Shown: positions 1 to 6,525, numbered from the stretch's first letter. The stretch is 7,876 bases of DNA from JAWXCH01 sp034440595 (GCA_034440595.1 JAWXCH010000310.1:1-7876), one strand, 5' to 3'. Numbers and translations: made by a program. Notes: generated by a model from the sequence alone, not told the origin.

Positions 1-1
1 C

Positions 2-58
2 CTCAATCACTTCGCCATCCTATTCGAGGAACGGATGCCGGAAAACATTAGCAAATAA
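2..58 (+). CDS. C-terminal end of an unidentified protein (5' end outside window)
   Basis: A frame open from the left edge reads LNHFAILFEERMPENISK and stops at TAA 56-58. Only 18 residues are visible, so no family can be named. The composition, with hydrophobic residues followed by charged ones and no rare-residue runs, is compatible with a real protein end. The same frame continues after this stop, meets a second stop (TGA 74-76), and then becomes the reading frame at 143-412. The two pieces could therefore be parts of one interrupted gene. It could equally be a chance open frame. Confidence 0.25.
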   Translation, partial: LNHFAILFEERMPENISK

Positions 59-142
59 CGTACCCTGCTCGCCTGACACAAAAGACTTTACAGGCCCGTA
101 TCGACCTTCAAACGATTTGTTTCAATTGCAGTTGGCGATTTC

Positions 143-412
143 GTGCTTATCTGTCAGGGATACGCACCCAACCAGCAGAAGCGCGTGCATATCTACGGCA
201 CGGCAAGAGTGACTGGAGATTTCCGAGTTGACCCGCCGCATCACTGGAATTGGCGGTTTGTCCATCCAGCAGCGATACAGGTGTCGGAAGTAGATGTCCC
301 AAAAGAGGAATTAGCAAGTGCGATCCAGCTAGATTCTCTGCGGAGAACTCTCCATCACATTGACCGGCAAAAGTTTGAAAACGCAGTCGATCTGATTCGG
401 AGCTATGAGTAG
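143..412 (+). CDS. Hypothetical small protein, possibly the C-terminal remnant of a larger gene
   Basis: I do not recognise this gene with certainty. It encodes 89 residues from a GTG start and ends at TAG. Around residues 1-45 it reads like a compact beta-rich fold (LICQGYAPNQ, then RVHIYGTARVTG, then a WNWRFVHPAAIQV segment), followed by an alpha-helical tail of about 35 residues. The pattern loosely recalls PUA/EVE-like small domains, but that is only an impression. The open frame extends upstream of the GTG to codon 77, reading TFKRFVSIAVGDF. That looks like a continuation of the same fold, yet contains no ATG, GTG or TTG. Starting at GTG 143 would cut the first strand, so the product may be a truncated or decayed protein. 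No ribosome binding site is visible before the GTG. Confidence 0.45.
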   Translation: MLICQGYAPNQQKRVHIYGTARVTGDFRVDPPHHWNWRFVHPAAIQVSEVDVPKEELASAIQLDSLRRTLHHIDRQKFENAVDLIRSYE

Positions 413-476
413 TACTCTATTATGATGCGCGTTCTACTCCCCTGCGACTGCCAATCAAGAACTGGTTTCCCATTGC

Positions 477-995
477 ATGCTCTCACTCACCTACCGCCCC
501 CTCACACCCGCCGACATCCCGGAACTCGCTGCCGTGCTGCGCAATTCACAGGTGTTCCAACACATTGGTGGCGTGCCGAGTGAGGCAGAGTTTGCGCTCG
601 GCTTGCAGCGAGCGATTCTAGGACCACCGACAGAACGAAGCAGCGAACGCTGGCTCAATTACGTGGTGCGTCTAACCGATACCAGTCAGGCAATCGGGCG
701 AGTTGAAGCAACGCTCCACCACGGCATCGCGGAGGTCGCGTTCCTATACGGCCCTGAATTCTGGGGAAAAGGATACGCCTATCAAGGCCTGACTTGGCTG
801 CACGAGCAATTCCAAGAAGAAGTTTCTGCCTTCTGGGCCACAACCACCCCAGCCAACGCCCGCAGTATCAAACTGCTGCACCGTTGCGGCTACGTTCCTG
901 CACCAACGACCAATCGCCCGGTGCTGCATTCCTATGACGAAGGCGATTTGGTTTTCGTGCGGTCAACCTCGCCCTCAGCAGGCCCTTGCGAGTGA
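477..995 (+). CDS. GNAT-family N-acetyltransferase
   Basis: This is a 172-residue protein of the GNAT fold, which transfers an acetyl group from acetyl-CoA to an amine; it is probably cytoplasmic. The N-terminus (YRPLTPADIPELAAVLR, residues 6-22) has the usual opening strand and helix. The acetyl-CoA pyrophosphate-binding loop is at about residues 97-101 (GKGYA, after FLYGPEFW), in the R/Q-x-x-G-x-G/A position. Motif B is at about residues 125-139 (PANARSIKLLHRCGY), which resembles the RimJ/RimL-like subgroup with its N-x-x-S-x-x-L-x-x-x-x-G-F/Y signature. The length is normal for the family. The ATG start is the first in frame and puts the opening strand at the N-terminus; no Shine-Dalgarno sequence precedes it. 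The substrate cannot be deduced from sequence or neighbours. It converges on rpsT across a 166-bp gap containing repeats. Confidence 0.85.
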   Translation: MLSLTYRPLTPADIPELAAVLRNSQVFQHIGGVPSEAEFALGLQRAILGPPTERSSERWLNYVVRLTDTSQAIGRVEATLHHGIAEVAFLYGPEFWGKGYAYQGLTWLHEQFQEEVSAFWATTTPANARSIKLLHRCGYVPAPTTNRPVLHSYDEGDLVFVRSTSPSAGPCE

Positions 996-1060
996 CGGCA
1001 TAAGACCGGAACAAACTCGCCGCAGTGGAGACTGGCCTGCCAATAATAAATAATTGATAG

Positions 1061-1111
1061 CAAATAACAAATGGGTCCGGCCTGGTTAGCGGCGGCGCGA
1101 TTTGTTATTTG
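1061..1111. repeat. 12-bp perfect inverted repeat between convergent genes
   Basis: CAAATAACAAAT at 1061-1072 is the exact reverse complement of ATTTGTTATTTG at 1100-1111. The 27-nt loop is GC-rich (GGGTCCGGCC and GCGGCGGCGCG). It lies between the 3' ends of the GNAT gene (+) and rpsT (-), so an RNA hairpin could form in both transcripts. The stem is AT-rich and not directly followed by a U-run, so it is not a classical intrinsic terminator. A bidirectional terminator or a mobile or dispersed repeat are both possible. Confidence 0.6.
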
Positions 1112-1136
1112 TCATCGGTCATTTTTTATTTGTCAT
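1105..1136. repeat. 11-bp direct repeat (TTATTTGTCAT), two copies
   Basis: TTATTTGTCAT occurs at 1105-1115 and again at 1126-1136, a 21-bp period, and the first copy overlaps the right arm of the inverted repeat. Nearby T-runs (1122-1127, 1136-1140) make the tract strongly T-rich on the plus strand. From memory, similar AAATGACAAATGAC-like tracts occur between genes in some planctomycete genomes; this is not verified here. The tract may help end the GNAT transcript. Confidence 0.5.
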
Positions 1137-1161
1137 TTTTTCAAGCGACTGACGGCGCGTG

Positions 1162-1431
1162 CTACTTGCCCTTCAGAACCTTCAGCTTCTTAGAAATCCG
1201 CGACTTAACACGGGCTGCCTGATTGGCATGAATGACGTTGGCACCAGCGGCCTGATCCAGCTTTTTGGAAACAAGACGGAATTCCTTTTCACCGTCTTCG
1301 ACATTCCCTTCGCCCACGGCGGCCAGGACTTTCTTCAATTGGGTCTTCAACGAAGACTTGACCGAGCGGTTCGATGCTCGGCGTTCCAAACTCTGTCGCA
1401 ATCGCTTCTTAGCACTCTTTGTATTCGGCAT
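1162..1431 (-). CDS. rpsT: 30S ribosomal protein bS20
   Basis: This encodes the primary 16S-rRNA-binding protein bS20 of the small ribosomal subunit. The product is 89 residues from ATG at 1431, typical for the family, and very basic. The N-terminus MPNTKSAKKRLRQS matches the bS20 opening (M-x-N-x-KSA-x-KR). The C-terminal helix IHANQAARVKSRISKKL matches the conserved HxNxAAR-x-K region. A TTG nine bases upstream (1440) would add only MKN; ATG is preferred because the family begins at MxN. There is a weak GAAG about 5 nt before the ATG. It lies 130 bp downstream of the TPR gene on the same strand, with a leader that can form small hairpins. E. coli bS20 is known to be regulated at translation, so leader-based control is conceivable but not shown. 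No strong intrinsic terminator follows the stop. Confidence 0.96.
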   Translation of the reverse strand: MPNTKSAKKRLRQSLERRASNRSVKSSLKTQLKKVLAAVGEGNVEDGEKEFRLVSKKLDQAAGANVIHANQAARVKSRISKKLKVLKGK

Positions 1432-1473
1432 ATTCTTCAAGACGTTAGGAGTTTCTGGCGGAAACGGCGCTTG

Positions 1474-1494
1474 GCAATCGTACGTCGCGATTGC
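1474..1494 (-). promoter_or_regulatory. Hairpin in the rpsT 5' leader
   Basis: GCAATCG (1474-1480) and CGATTGC (1488-1494) form a perfect 7-bp stem with a 7-nt loop. It lies 43 bases upstream of the rpsT ATG, between the TPR stop and rpsT. A second, weaker dyad, GACCG (1522-1526) and CGGTC (1535-1539), lies further upstream. No U-run follows, so these are not obvious terminators. They could be a regulatory leader structure or chance. Confidence 0.35.
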
Positions 1495-1561
1495 AGCCCT
1501 CCGCCGCGATCAAGCAAGGGTGACCGATCCATTCCGGTCTCCCTGCGGTCGCAATGTGGAA

Positions 1562-2980
1562 TCACCCTTTATGACGTACTGAGGCGATTTTGTCCAGCCG
1601 TTCCGCCACATCGCGGTAACCAAATTCCAGCCCGGCCAACTCGGACAACCACCGCTCGGCGGTCTCCAGTTCGTCCAGACCCATCGCTAGAACGCCGGCC
1701 CGATAGAGGGCCTTTTTACGGGTATCGAGATCCTTGTCGGTCAGCGCCTCAATAGCCAGAACATAGTTCGTCATGGCCAATTTGTACTGCTTGATCTGCT
1801 GAAAGCATTCACCTAACTCCAATAACACTAACCCCTTGCGCTTCACGTCGTTGCGAGCCTCTTGCAGGGTTTTGATGGCGTCGGTGAAATTGCCGGAGCG
1901 TTTGAGACGAATCCCCAGTTCGATTTTCCAACTGGTCATCGCCGGGTACCGGTCACTCCGGGCACGAAATACCTCAATCTCCAGCCGATTCAGCTCCCCC
2001 TTCATCCGCTGGTGCAGGCTGCGTGCTTCGTCCGTGTTCTCCTGGCTGGCACGACGCTCGGCCATAGCGACCTGCGCTTTAGAACGCTTGAGGTGCAATT
2101 CTTCATATTGCTCCCGAACCCGCAGGTCTCCGCCGGAAGCTTCCAGAGCGCTTCGCAAGATTCGCTCGGCCTCGTTGAATCGCTCCTCGCGAGTATGCAG
2201 CTCGCCGAGTTCGAGGTACGCATCAATATCTGCCGGGTTGCTGGCGATGGTTTGTTGCAACACCTGCTGTCGCGTTAACCGGATTCCACCGCTATCGGTT
2301 TCGGCCGCTTTCTCCGCGGCGGCACTTGCCGCCTCGCGCTCGCTGCGGTGATTAATCTGCGCGGTGGTCTTTTCTACCTGCATCTGCGAGATCGAACGTT
2401 GCGCCTCCTCGTCGTTGGGGCGCGCCTTTTCAACACGTGCCCAGCAAACAATGGCCTGATCAAAGTGCCCCTGCTTGCCAAGTGCCAAGGCACATAGCCG
2501 GTTGATATCAGGATCCTTTGCATCGACTTCCAAAGCCGCGCGCAGCCAACCCAACTGAGCTTCTTGGCAATGCAGCGCTTCGCAAGCGGCCGCGATATTC
2601 GTCAGCGCGGTCGTGTCCCAGGGATTGAGCTTTAACAGCGTCAGGCCATTCTTGATGACCGCCGGCCAGTCCTTTTGAGGGGACGCCCATTGCGTTGCCT
2701 TGGTCGCTCTACCCTTGAAACCTGCGAAGAAGCCGGCCCCTTTTTTGTTGTTGTTGTACTTCTTATAGAGGTTTTTTAAGAACGCCTGAAGATAATCAAG
2801 ACTCGCTGGGTCACCTTCAACACACTGAACAAACAGGTCGGTGGCGTAGTCCAACCCACCAGAGGCCGATTTCTCCTGCCCGTGATTGAACCAGGTCTGC
2901 AAACGTTTGCGCACCGCAGGCGTAACCGCCGGTCCCTGCGGGGGTGTCTGCAATCCGAGATTTTGAGATTCATCTGCCAT
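1562..2980 (-). CDS. Planctomycete TPR-repeat protein
   Basis: This is a 472-residue, probably cytoplasmic protein, with no signal peptide or membrane segment. TPR-like helix pairs are visible at about residues 108-200 (PAVIKNGLTLLKLNPWDTTA, then QAIVCWARVEKARPND), 238-285 (ASNPADIDAYLELGELHTRE, then RFNEAERILRSALEA) and 350-455 (LGIRLKRSGNFTDAIKTLQE, LLELGECFQQIKQYKLAMTN, ELETAERWLSEL). An Ala/Glu-rich linker (about 212-230) and a charged, probably coiled-coil stretch (about 285-345) separate them. The N-terminal YATDLFVQCVEGDP, the YNNNKKG segment (about 75-81) and QKDWPAVIKNG recall a family I know from planctomycete genomes; its function is not established, and TPRs suggest protein scaffolding. 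The ATG at 2980 has no Shine-Dalgarno sequence. It is divergent from cobA-hemD and upstream of rpsT, possibly co-transcribed. Confidence 0.85.
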   Translation of the reverse strand: MADESQNLGLQTPPQGPAVTPAVRKRLQTWFNHGQEKSASGGLDYATDLFVQCVEGDPASLDYLQAFLKNLYKKYNNNKKGAGFFAGFKGRATKATQWASPQKDWPAVIKNGLTLLKLNPWDTTALTNIAAACEALHCQEAQLGWLRAALEVDAKDPDINRLCALALGKQGHFDQAIVCWARVEKARPNDEEAQRSISQMQVEKTTAQINHRSEREAASAAAEKAAETDSGGIRLTRQQVLQQTIASNPADIDAYLELGELHTREERFNEAERILRSALEASGGDLRVREQYEELHLKRSKAQVAMAERRASQENTDEARSLHQRMKGELNRLEIEVFRARSDRYPAMTSWKIELGIRLKRSGNFTDAIKTLQEARNDVKRKGLVLLELGECFQQIKQYKLAMTNYVLAIEALTDKDLDTRKKALYRAGVLAMGLDELETAERWLSELAGLEFGYRDVAERLDKIASVRHKG

Positions 2981-3025
2981 AAAATTGGCGACATGGCCCT
3001 GTCGCGGGCAATCCTAGTGCTTAGC

Positions 3026-3049
3026 TGTGTGCCACTGGCTCCGCCAGTG
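3026..3049 (+). repeat. REP-like palindrome, left copy
   Basis: This 24-base unit starts TGTGTGC and contains a perfect 7-bp stem, CACTGGC (3033-3039) and GCCAGTG (3043-3049), with loop TCC. Its reverse complement matches positions 3110-3133 except for two loop bases. It lies about 45 bp upstream of the TPR start codon, so it is probably in that gene's leader or promoter region. Confidence 0.7.
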
Positions 3050-3109
3050 CCGAGAAGACGTCGTGTTTCCAAGCGATTCAAACACACCTAGCCAGCGTCA
3101 CATAATCCA

Positions 3110-3133
3110 CACTGGCAAAGCCAGTGGCACACA
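3110..3133 (-). repeat. REP-like palindrome, right copy (inverted)
   Basis: CACTGGC (3110-3116), loop AAA, GCCAGTG (3120-3126), then the GCACACA tail. This is the same 24-base unit as at 3026-3049 in opposite orientation. Both loop differences from the left copy leave the stem intact, as expected of a selected or mobile hairpin. Two oppositely oriented copies about 60 bp apart resemble the paired layout of bacterial REP/BIME elements. Similar GTGCCACTGGC repeats are, to my recollection, common in planctomycete genomes. Confidence 0.7.
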
Positions 3134-3332
3134 CGGCGAATTCCAGGTTGTCACAAGCAATTAAGCATCGCACAATCCACGCTGCGAATCTACGCCGGGT
3201 AGACCGCACTTGAATTTACGTTATTCTATCATCCAGACACATTAAACTCAAAACACCCGTCAGGTTTTGCACATTCGCCGCGAATTACGAGTCCGTAAGA
3301 GTGCGCCGCTTTACAGTAAATTCAGCAACCGC

Positions 3333-4865
3333 ATGAGCAATCTCCGACCTACGCGTGGCAAAGTTTATCTGGTCGGTGCCGGACCTGGTGATCCAGGGTT
3401 GATTACCTGGCGTGGTGTTCAATGCTTGCAGCGCGCGGATGTCGTCCTATATGACTATCTGGCCAACCCGACTTTGCTGCACCACACTCGCGCCGACGCA
3501 GAAAAAACGTGCCTCGGCCGGCACGGCCACGGACGCTTGCTAGCTCAGCAAGAAATCAACCAGCTCATGATCACACATGCCGCAGCAGGGCGGACGGTAG
3601 TCAGACTGAAGGGGGGTGACCCGGCTGTGTTTGGTCGGCTGGGCGAAGAAATTGCTGCGTTACAACAGGCCGGCATACCGTACGAAGTCGTTCCCGGCAT
3701 CACGGCAGCGCTGGCGGCAAGCAGTTATGCCGGTGTGTCAGTCACCGATCGGCAGCAAGCATCGTGTGTGGCCTTGATCACAGGACGCGAACAAGAAGAT
3801 AAACAGGGTTCTCGGCTCGACTACGCCGCTTTGGCAGCTTTTCCAGGGACACTCGTCTTTTACATGGGCGTAACCACCGCGCGGCAGTGGTCGGAAGCGC
3901 TTATCTCCGCTGGAAAACCGGCCAGCACTCCTGCAATCATTGTGCGGCGGTGTACCTGGCCAGATCAGCGCGTGCTGCGCTGCACGCTCGGTAATGTGGC
4001 AGTATGTATGGAAACTTCGCGCCTGCGACCGCCGGTCATCACCATCGTTGGCGAGACCGCCGGCGTGGCCGATGAGGTATCGTGGTTTGCCGATCGGCCC
4101 CTGTTTGGCCGGCGAATTCTGGTCACACGTGCCGCCACGCAAGCGGCGGAGCTAACCGAGTTGCTGGCCGAACAAGGGGCCGCGTGCCTGTTTCAGCCGG
4201 CGATTCAAATTCAGCCCGTATCCGATACACACCTGCTCGACCAGACGATTGAACAACTCGATAAATATGACTGGCTGGTGTTCTCCAGTACCAACGGTGT
4301 CGAACATTTCTTCAACCGGCTGATCGAAATTGGTCGCGACTTGCGGGCCGTTTCACGACATCGAATCGCAGCCATCGGCCCTGGCACTGCTGCCACTTTA
4401 CAGAACTGGCACTTGCATGCCGATGTCGTTCCTGAACAGTTCGAGGCGCAAGCGCTGGCTGATGCAGTCGTCGCAGCAATCAGCGATAGCACTTCACAAA
4501 GATTACTGCTGATCCGCGCTAACCGCGGCCGCGAAGTTTTGGCCGAGACCCTGACCGCCGCAGGCCACGCCGTCGAACAAGTGGTCACCTATGAGAGCAT
4601 TGATGTGGCAGAACCGGACGCAGAGATACTGAAAGAACTGCGCGCCGGTTCCATCGAACTGATTACGGTTACTAGCTCAGCAATTGCAAGATCGCTGGTG
4701 AGCATGTTTGGAGAGGATCTACGCAAGGTGCGAATGGCCAGCATCAGCCCAATTACCAGCGAAGTATTGCGAGAGCTTGGCTACACGGTAGCAATTGAAG
4801 CGACCGAATACACGATGCCTGGTCTGGTCGACGCCATTTTCCGCGATTCGACGACCGATACATAA
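3333..4865 (+). CDS. cobA-hemD: Fused uroporphyrinogen-III C-methyltransferase / uroporphyrinogen-III synthase
   Basis: This is a cytoplasmic bifunctional tetrapyrrole enzyme of 510 residues. The N-terminal SUMT domain (about 10-245) uses S-adenosylmethionine to methylate uroporphyrinogen III at C2 and C7, giving precorrin-2 for siroheme and cobalamin. Its motifs are VYLVGAGPGDPG (11-22), VVRLKGGDPAVFGR (89-102) and EVVPGITAA (118-126). The usual PLTHR motif is SVTDR here (136-140). The C-terminal HemD domain (about 258-505) closes and inverts hydroxymethylbilane to uroporphyrinogen III; it opens with GRRILVTRA and shows YDWLVFSSTNGVEHFF and RIAAIGPGTAATL. The fusion is a known arrangement in several phyla. 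ATG 3333 is chosen because SUMT begins just after it; an upstream TTG (3267) would add 22 residues unlike the family. No Shine-Dalgarno sequence is seen. The gene converges on the DUF1501 gene with a 17-bp gap. No other haem or cobalamin gene is present. Confidence 0.95.
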   Translation: MSNLRPTRGKVYLVGAGPGDPGLITWRGVQCLQRADVVLYDYLANPTLLHHTRADAEKTCLGRHGHGRLLAQQEINQLMITHAAAGRTVVRLKGGDPAVFGRLGEEIAALQQAGIPYEVVPGITAALAASSYAGVSVTDRQQASCVALITGREQEDKQGSRLDYAALAAFPGTLVFYMGVTTARQWSEALISAGKPASTPAIIVRRCTWPDQRVLRCTLGNVAVCMETSRLRPPVITIVGETAGVADEVSWFADRPLFGRRILVTRAATQAAELTELLAEQGAACLFQPAIQIQPVSDTHLLDQTIEQLDKYDWLVFSSTNGVEHFFNRLIEIGRDLRAVSRHRIAAIGPGTAATLQNWHLHADVVPEQFEAQALADAVVAAISDSTSQRLLLIRANRGREVLAETLTAAGHAVEQVVTYESIDVAEPDAEILKELRAGSIELITVTSSAIARSLVSMFGEDLRKVRMASISPITSEVLRELGYTVAIEATEYTMPGLVDAIFRDSTTDT

Positions 4866-4882
4866 GAGAGCAATCATAGCTT

Positions 4883-6262
4883 TTAAAACAAAGCCTCTAT
4901 CGCCTTGCCTTCGTCGATCAACGGGACTGGCCGGCCGCTCTGATCCATCAGCGTCGTGGCCGGATCGATACCCAACACGCGGTAGATCGTTGCGTGCAAA
5001 TCGCCTACGGTGCAGGGGCTGTCCTTCGGCATATCTGCTGTACTGGATGTGGAACCGATAATTCTGCCACCCTGCACACCTCCGCCCCCTAGTAAGCAAC
5101 ACATCGCGTTGCCCCAATGATCGCGCCCTGGCGCACCAACTAAAGCACCAAGCACGCCATTGTTCATCTTAGGCGTGCGACTGAACTCACCCATCACGAC
5201 AACGAGCGTTTTCGACAACAGCCCGCGTTCAGACAAATCGGAAAACAGGGAAGCGACCGCTCGATCCAATCGCGGAATCTTGACCTTATAATCCTGTTCG
5301 ATATTGATGTGATGATCCCACGCAATGTCGCAAACGGTCACAAACGTCGATCCGGCTTCCACCATCCGCCGCGCTAGCAAGCAACTCTGTCCCAGGACGT
5401 TCTGGCCGTATCGCTCCCGCATTTCCGGGGTTTCTTTGTTAATGTCAAACGCATCCCGCGCCGCCGTCCCGGTGACCATTTCATACGCTTTCGCCTGAAA
5501 CTGATCCATCGAGTCCATAACACCACGTTGGTCGACCGTGCGTCGCGTGTGGTCTAAAGAGCTGAGTAGCGCCCCGCGGTTCTGCAGCCGTCCGACACTC
5601 ATCCCTTCGCCCAGCACAAGATTCGGCACTGAAAAATTACTCAGGCTCGGATCGCTGCCGGCATTGAACGGATTGCAGGCACTACCGGTGTAGCTGGCCC
5701 CAAAATACCCCGGCCGATGCCACACAGTCAGCGCCTCGGGAATGGCGACAAACGGCGGCATGGCCGCACGTCGCGCACCAACGAGCTTTGCCGCCACGGC
5801 GCCAATCGAAGGAGAACTGGCATTGGCAATGATCTCGCTGCCACCCGGTCGCCCGGTGAGCACCATGTGCGATCCAATAAAGTGATCGACCAGATTATGG
5901 CTGAGTGAGCGAATGATTGAAAACTTGTCCGCAACCTTGGCCTGCTCTGGCAGCATTTCGCAGATATTAATCCCCGGCACATTCGTCGGCATCGGCTTCC
6001 AAATGCCACGCACCTCGGCGGGTGCGTCGGGTTTCATGTCGTACAGGTCGATATGGCTCGGGCCACCATCCAGCCAAATCAAGATGACCGATGTGTCCTT
6101 TTTCGCTCCCTGCTGCGTCGCGGCCGATTGTGCCTTGGCCTGCAGCAAAGTCGACAGTCCCATCGATGCCATGCCGGCCATGCCAAGCTTCACGAAGCTG
6201 CGGCGGTTAAGACCGTCACAGTAGTGGCTTCTTTGGCCAGCACTATTCGACTGGAGAGTCAT
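4883..6262 (-). CDS. DUF1501 protein, Tat-exported, sulfatase/alkaline-phosphatase-like fold
   Basis: This is a 459-residue protein. The N-terminus carries a Tat signal: NRRSFVK at 19-25, a hydrophobic stretch LGMAGMASMGLSTLL (26-40) and a possible AKA cleavage site near 42-44, so the mature protein should be periplasmic. DUF1501 is related to sulfatases and alkaline phosphatases; its substrate is unknown. Visible conserved motifs are WLDGGPSHIDLYDMKP (63-78), WDHH (about 315-318), GEFSRTPK (about 358-365), GRDHW (about 379-383) and GDLHATIYRVLGIDP near the C-terminus. Their Asp and His residues are candidate metal ligands by analogy. ATG 6262 is chosen over GTG 6268 because AGGAG lies 5 nt before the ATG and overlaps the GTG. 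It is 263 bp downstream of a second DUF1501 gene. The usual planctomycete partners (DUF1549/DUF1553 genes) are not in view. Confidence 0.92.
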   Translation of the reverse strand: MTLQSNSAGQRSHYCDGLNRRSFVKLGMAGMASMGLSTLLQAKAQSAATQQGAKKDTSVILIWLDGGPSHIDLYDMKPDAPAEVRGIWKPMPTNVPGINICEMLPEQAKVADKFSIIRSLSHNLVDHFIGSHMVLTGRPGGSEIIANASSPSIGAVAAKLVGARRAAMPPFVAIPEALTVWHRPGYFGASYTGSACNPFNAGSDPSLSNFSVPNLVLGEGMSVGRLQNRGALLSSLDHTRRTVDQRGVMDSMDQFQAKAYEMVTGTAARDAFDINKETPEMRERYGQNVLGQSCLLARRMVEAGSTFVTVCDIAWDHHINIEQDYKVKIPRLDRAVASLFSDLSERGLLSKTLVVVMGEFSRTPKMNNGVLGALVGAPGRDHWGNAMCCLLGGGGVQGGRIIGSTSSTADMPKDSPCTVGDLHATIYRVLGIDPATTLMDQSGRPVPLIDEGKAIEALF

Positions 6263-6267
6263 GTACA

Positions 6268-6272
6268 CTCCT
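6268..6272 (-). promoter_or_regulatory. Shine-Dalgarno sequence of the first DUF1501 gene
   Basis: On the minus strand AGGAG is followed by TGTAC and then ATG (6262), a 5-nt spacing. This is the clearest ribosome binding site in the window, and it decides the start because the alternative GTG at 6268 overlaps it. Confidence 0.7.
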
Positions 6273-6376
6273 GAAAAACCAAGGCATAGACCGGAGGAAA
6301 TCGACCCGAAAAACTCAGGTCAACAACCACCATTAAAGGCAGGAACAAGCGGAGCGGAAACCGGCGGCTCAAATCT

Positions 6377-6392
6377 ATCAATAACGATTGAT
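6377..6392. promoter_or_regulatory. 16-bp dyad upstream of the first DUF1501 gene
   Basis: ATCAAT (6377-6382), spacer AACG, ATTGAT (6387-6392) is a perfect 6-bp inverted repeat, 114 bp upstream of the ATG at 6262. It could be an operator for a dimeric regulator or a small leader hairpin. Short AT-rich dyads also arise by chance, and no -35/-10 pair was recognised beside it. Confidence 0.25.
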
Positions 6393-6432
6393 GTACTAGG
6401 CAGTCTACCGGAATCGGTGGCCCTAAGTCAAT

Positions 6433-6458
6433 AAAAACTCAGCCAGAGGCCGGTTTTT
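6433..6458 (-). terminator. Possible weak terminator after the second DUF1501 gene
   Basis: AAAAAC (6433-6438) pairs with GTTTTT (6453-6458), enclosing a 3-bp GCC/GGC inner pairing. Read on the minus strand, the structure ends in GTTTTTATT about 70 bp after the stop codon at 6526. The GC core is very short, so termination would be inefficient if it occurs. Read-through into the next DUF1501 gene is plausible. Confidence 0.3.
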
Positions 6459-6525
6459 AGGCGAGATTAAAAGGCGCTATGTGAAGAATAAACCAACTGG
6501 GCAATCATTCCACGCTCAAACCGGG

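Larger units (their letters stand above)
2981..3332. other. Divergent intergenic region between the TPR gene and cobA-hemD
   Basis: These 352 bases must hold the promoters of both flanking genes. The left half carries two inverted REP-like palindromes (3026-3133). The right half (3134-3332) shows AT-rich stretches around 3210-3250 that would suit the cobA-hemD promoter, but no well-spaced -35/-10 pair could be picked. Positions 3267-3332 are open in the cobA-hemD frame from a TTG, but the encoded 22 residues do not resemble the enzyme. No RNA gene or further protein gene is seen. Confidence 0.6.

Noticed and set aside
1061..1136. CRISPR-like repeats
   Set aside because: There are only two 11-bp direct copies, with no regular spacers and no cas genes.
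1159..1755. 198-codon open frame on the plus strand across rpsT and the TPR gene end
   Set aside because: It is antisense to rpsT, whose identity is clear, and the translation is arginine- and proline-rich without any recognisable domain.
1836..2351. 171-codon plus-strand frame inside the TPR gene
   Set aside because: Antisense shadow: Ser/Arg-rich low-complexity translation, while the minus-strand frame gives a coherent TPR protein.
3210..3232. Candidate sigma-70 promoter for cobA-hemD (TTGAAT with TATTCT or TATCAT)
   Set aside because: Spacing between the hexamers is 6 or 11 bases, too short for a -35/-10 pair.
3267..3332. N-terminal extension of CobA-HemD from TTG 3267
   Set aside because: The 22 added residues do not match the SUMT family, which begins just after ATG 3333, and no ribosome binding site supports the TTG.
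3738..4142. 134-codon minus-strand frame inside cobA-hemD
   Set aside because: It overlaps the conserved SUMT domain and has no recognisable motif.
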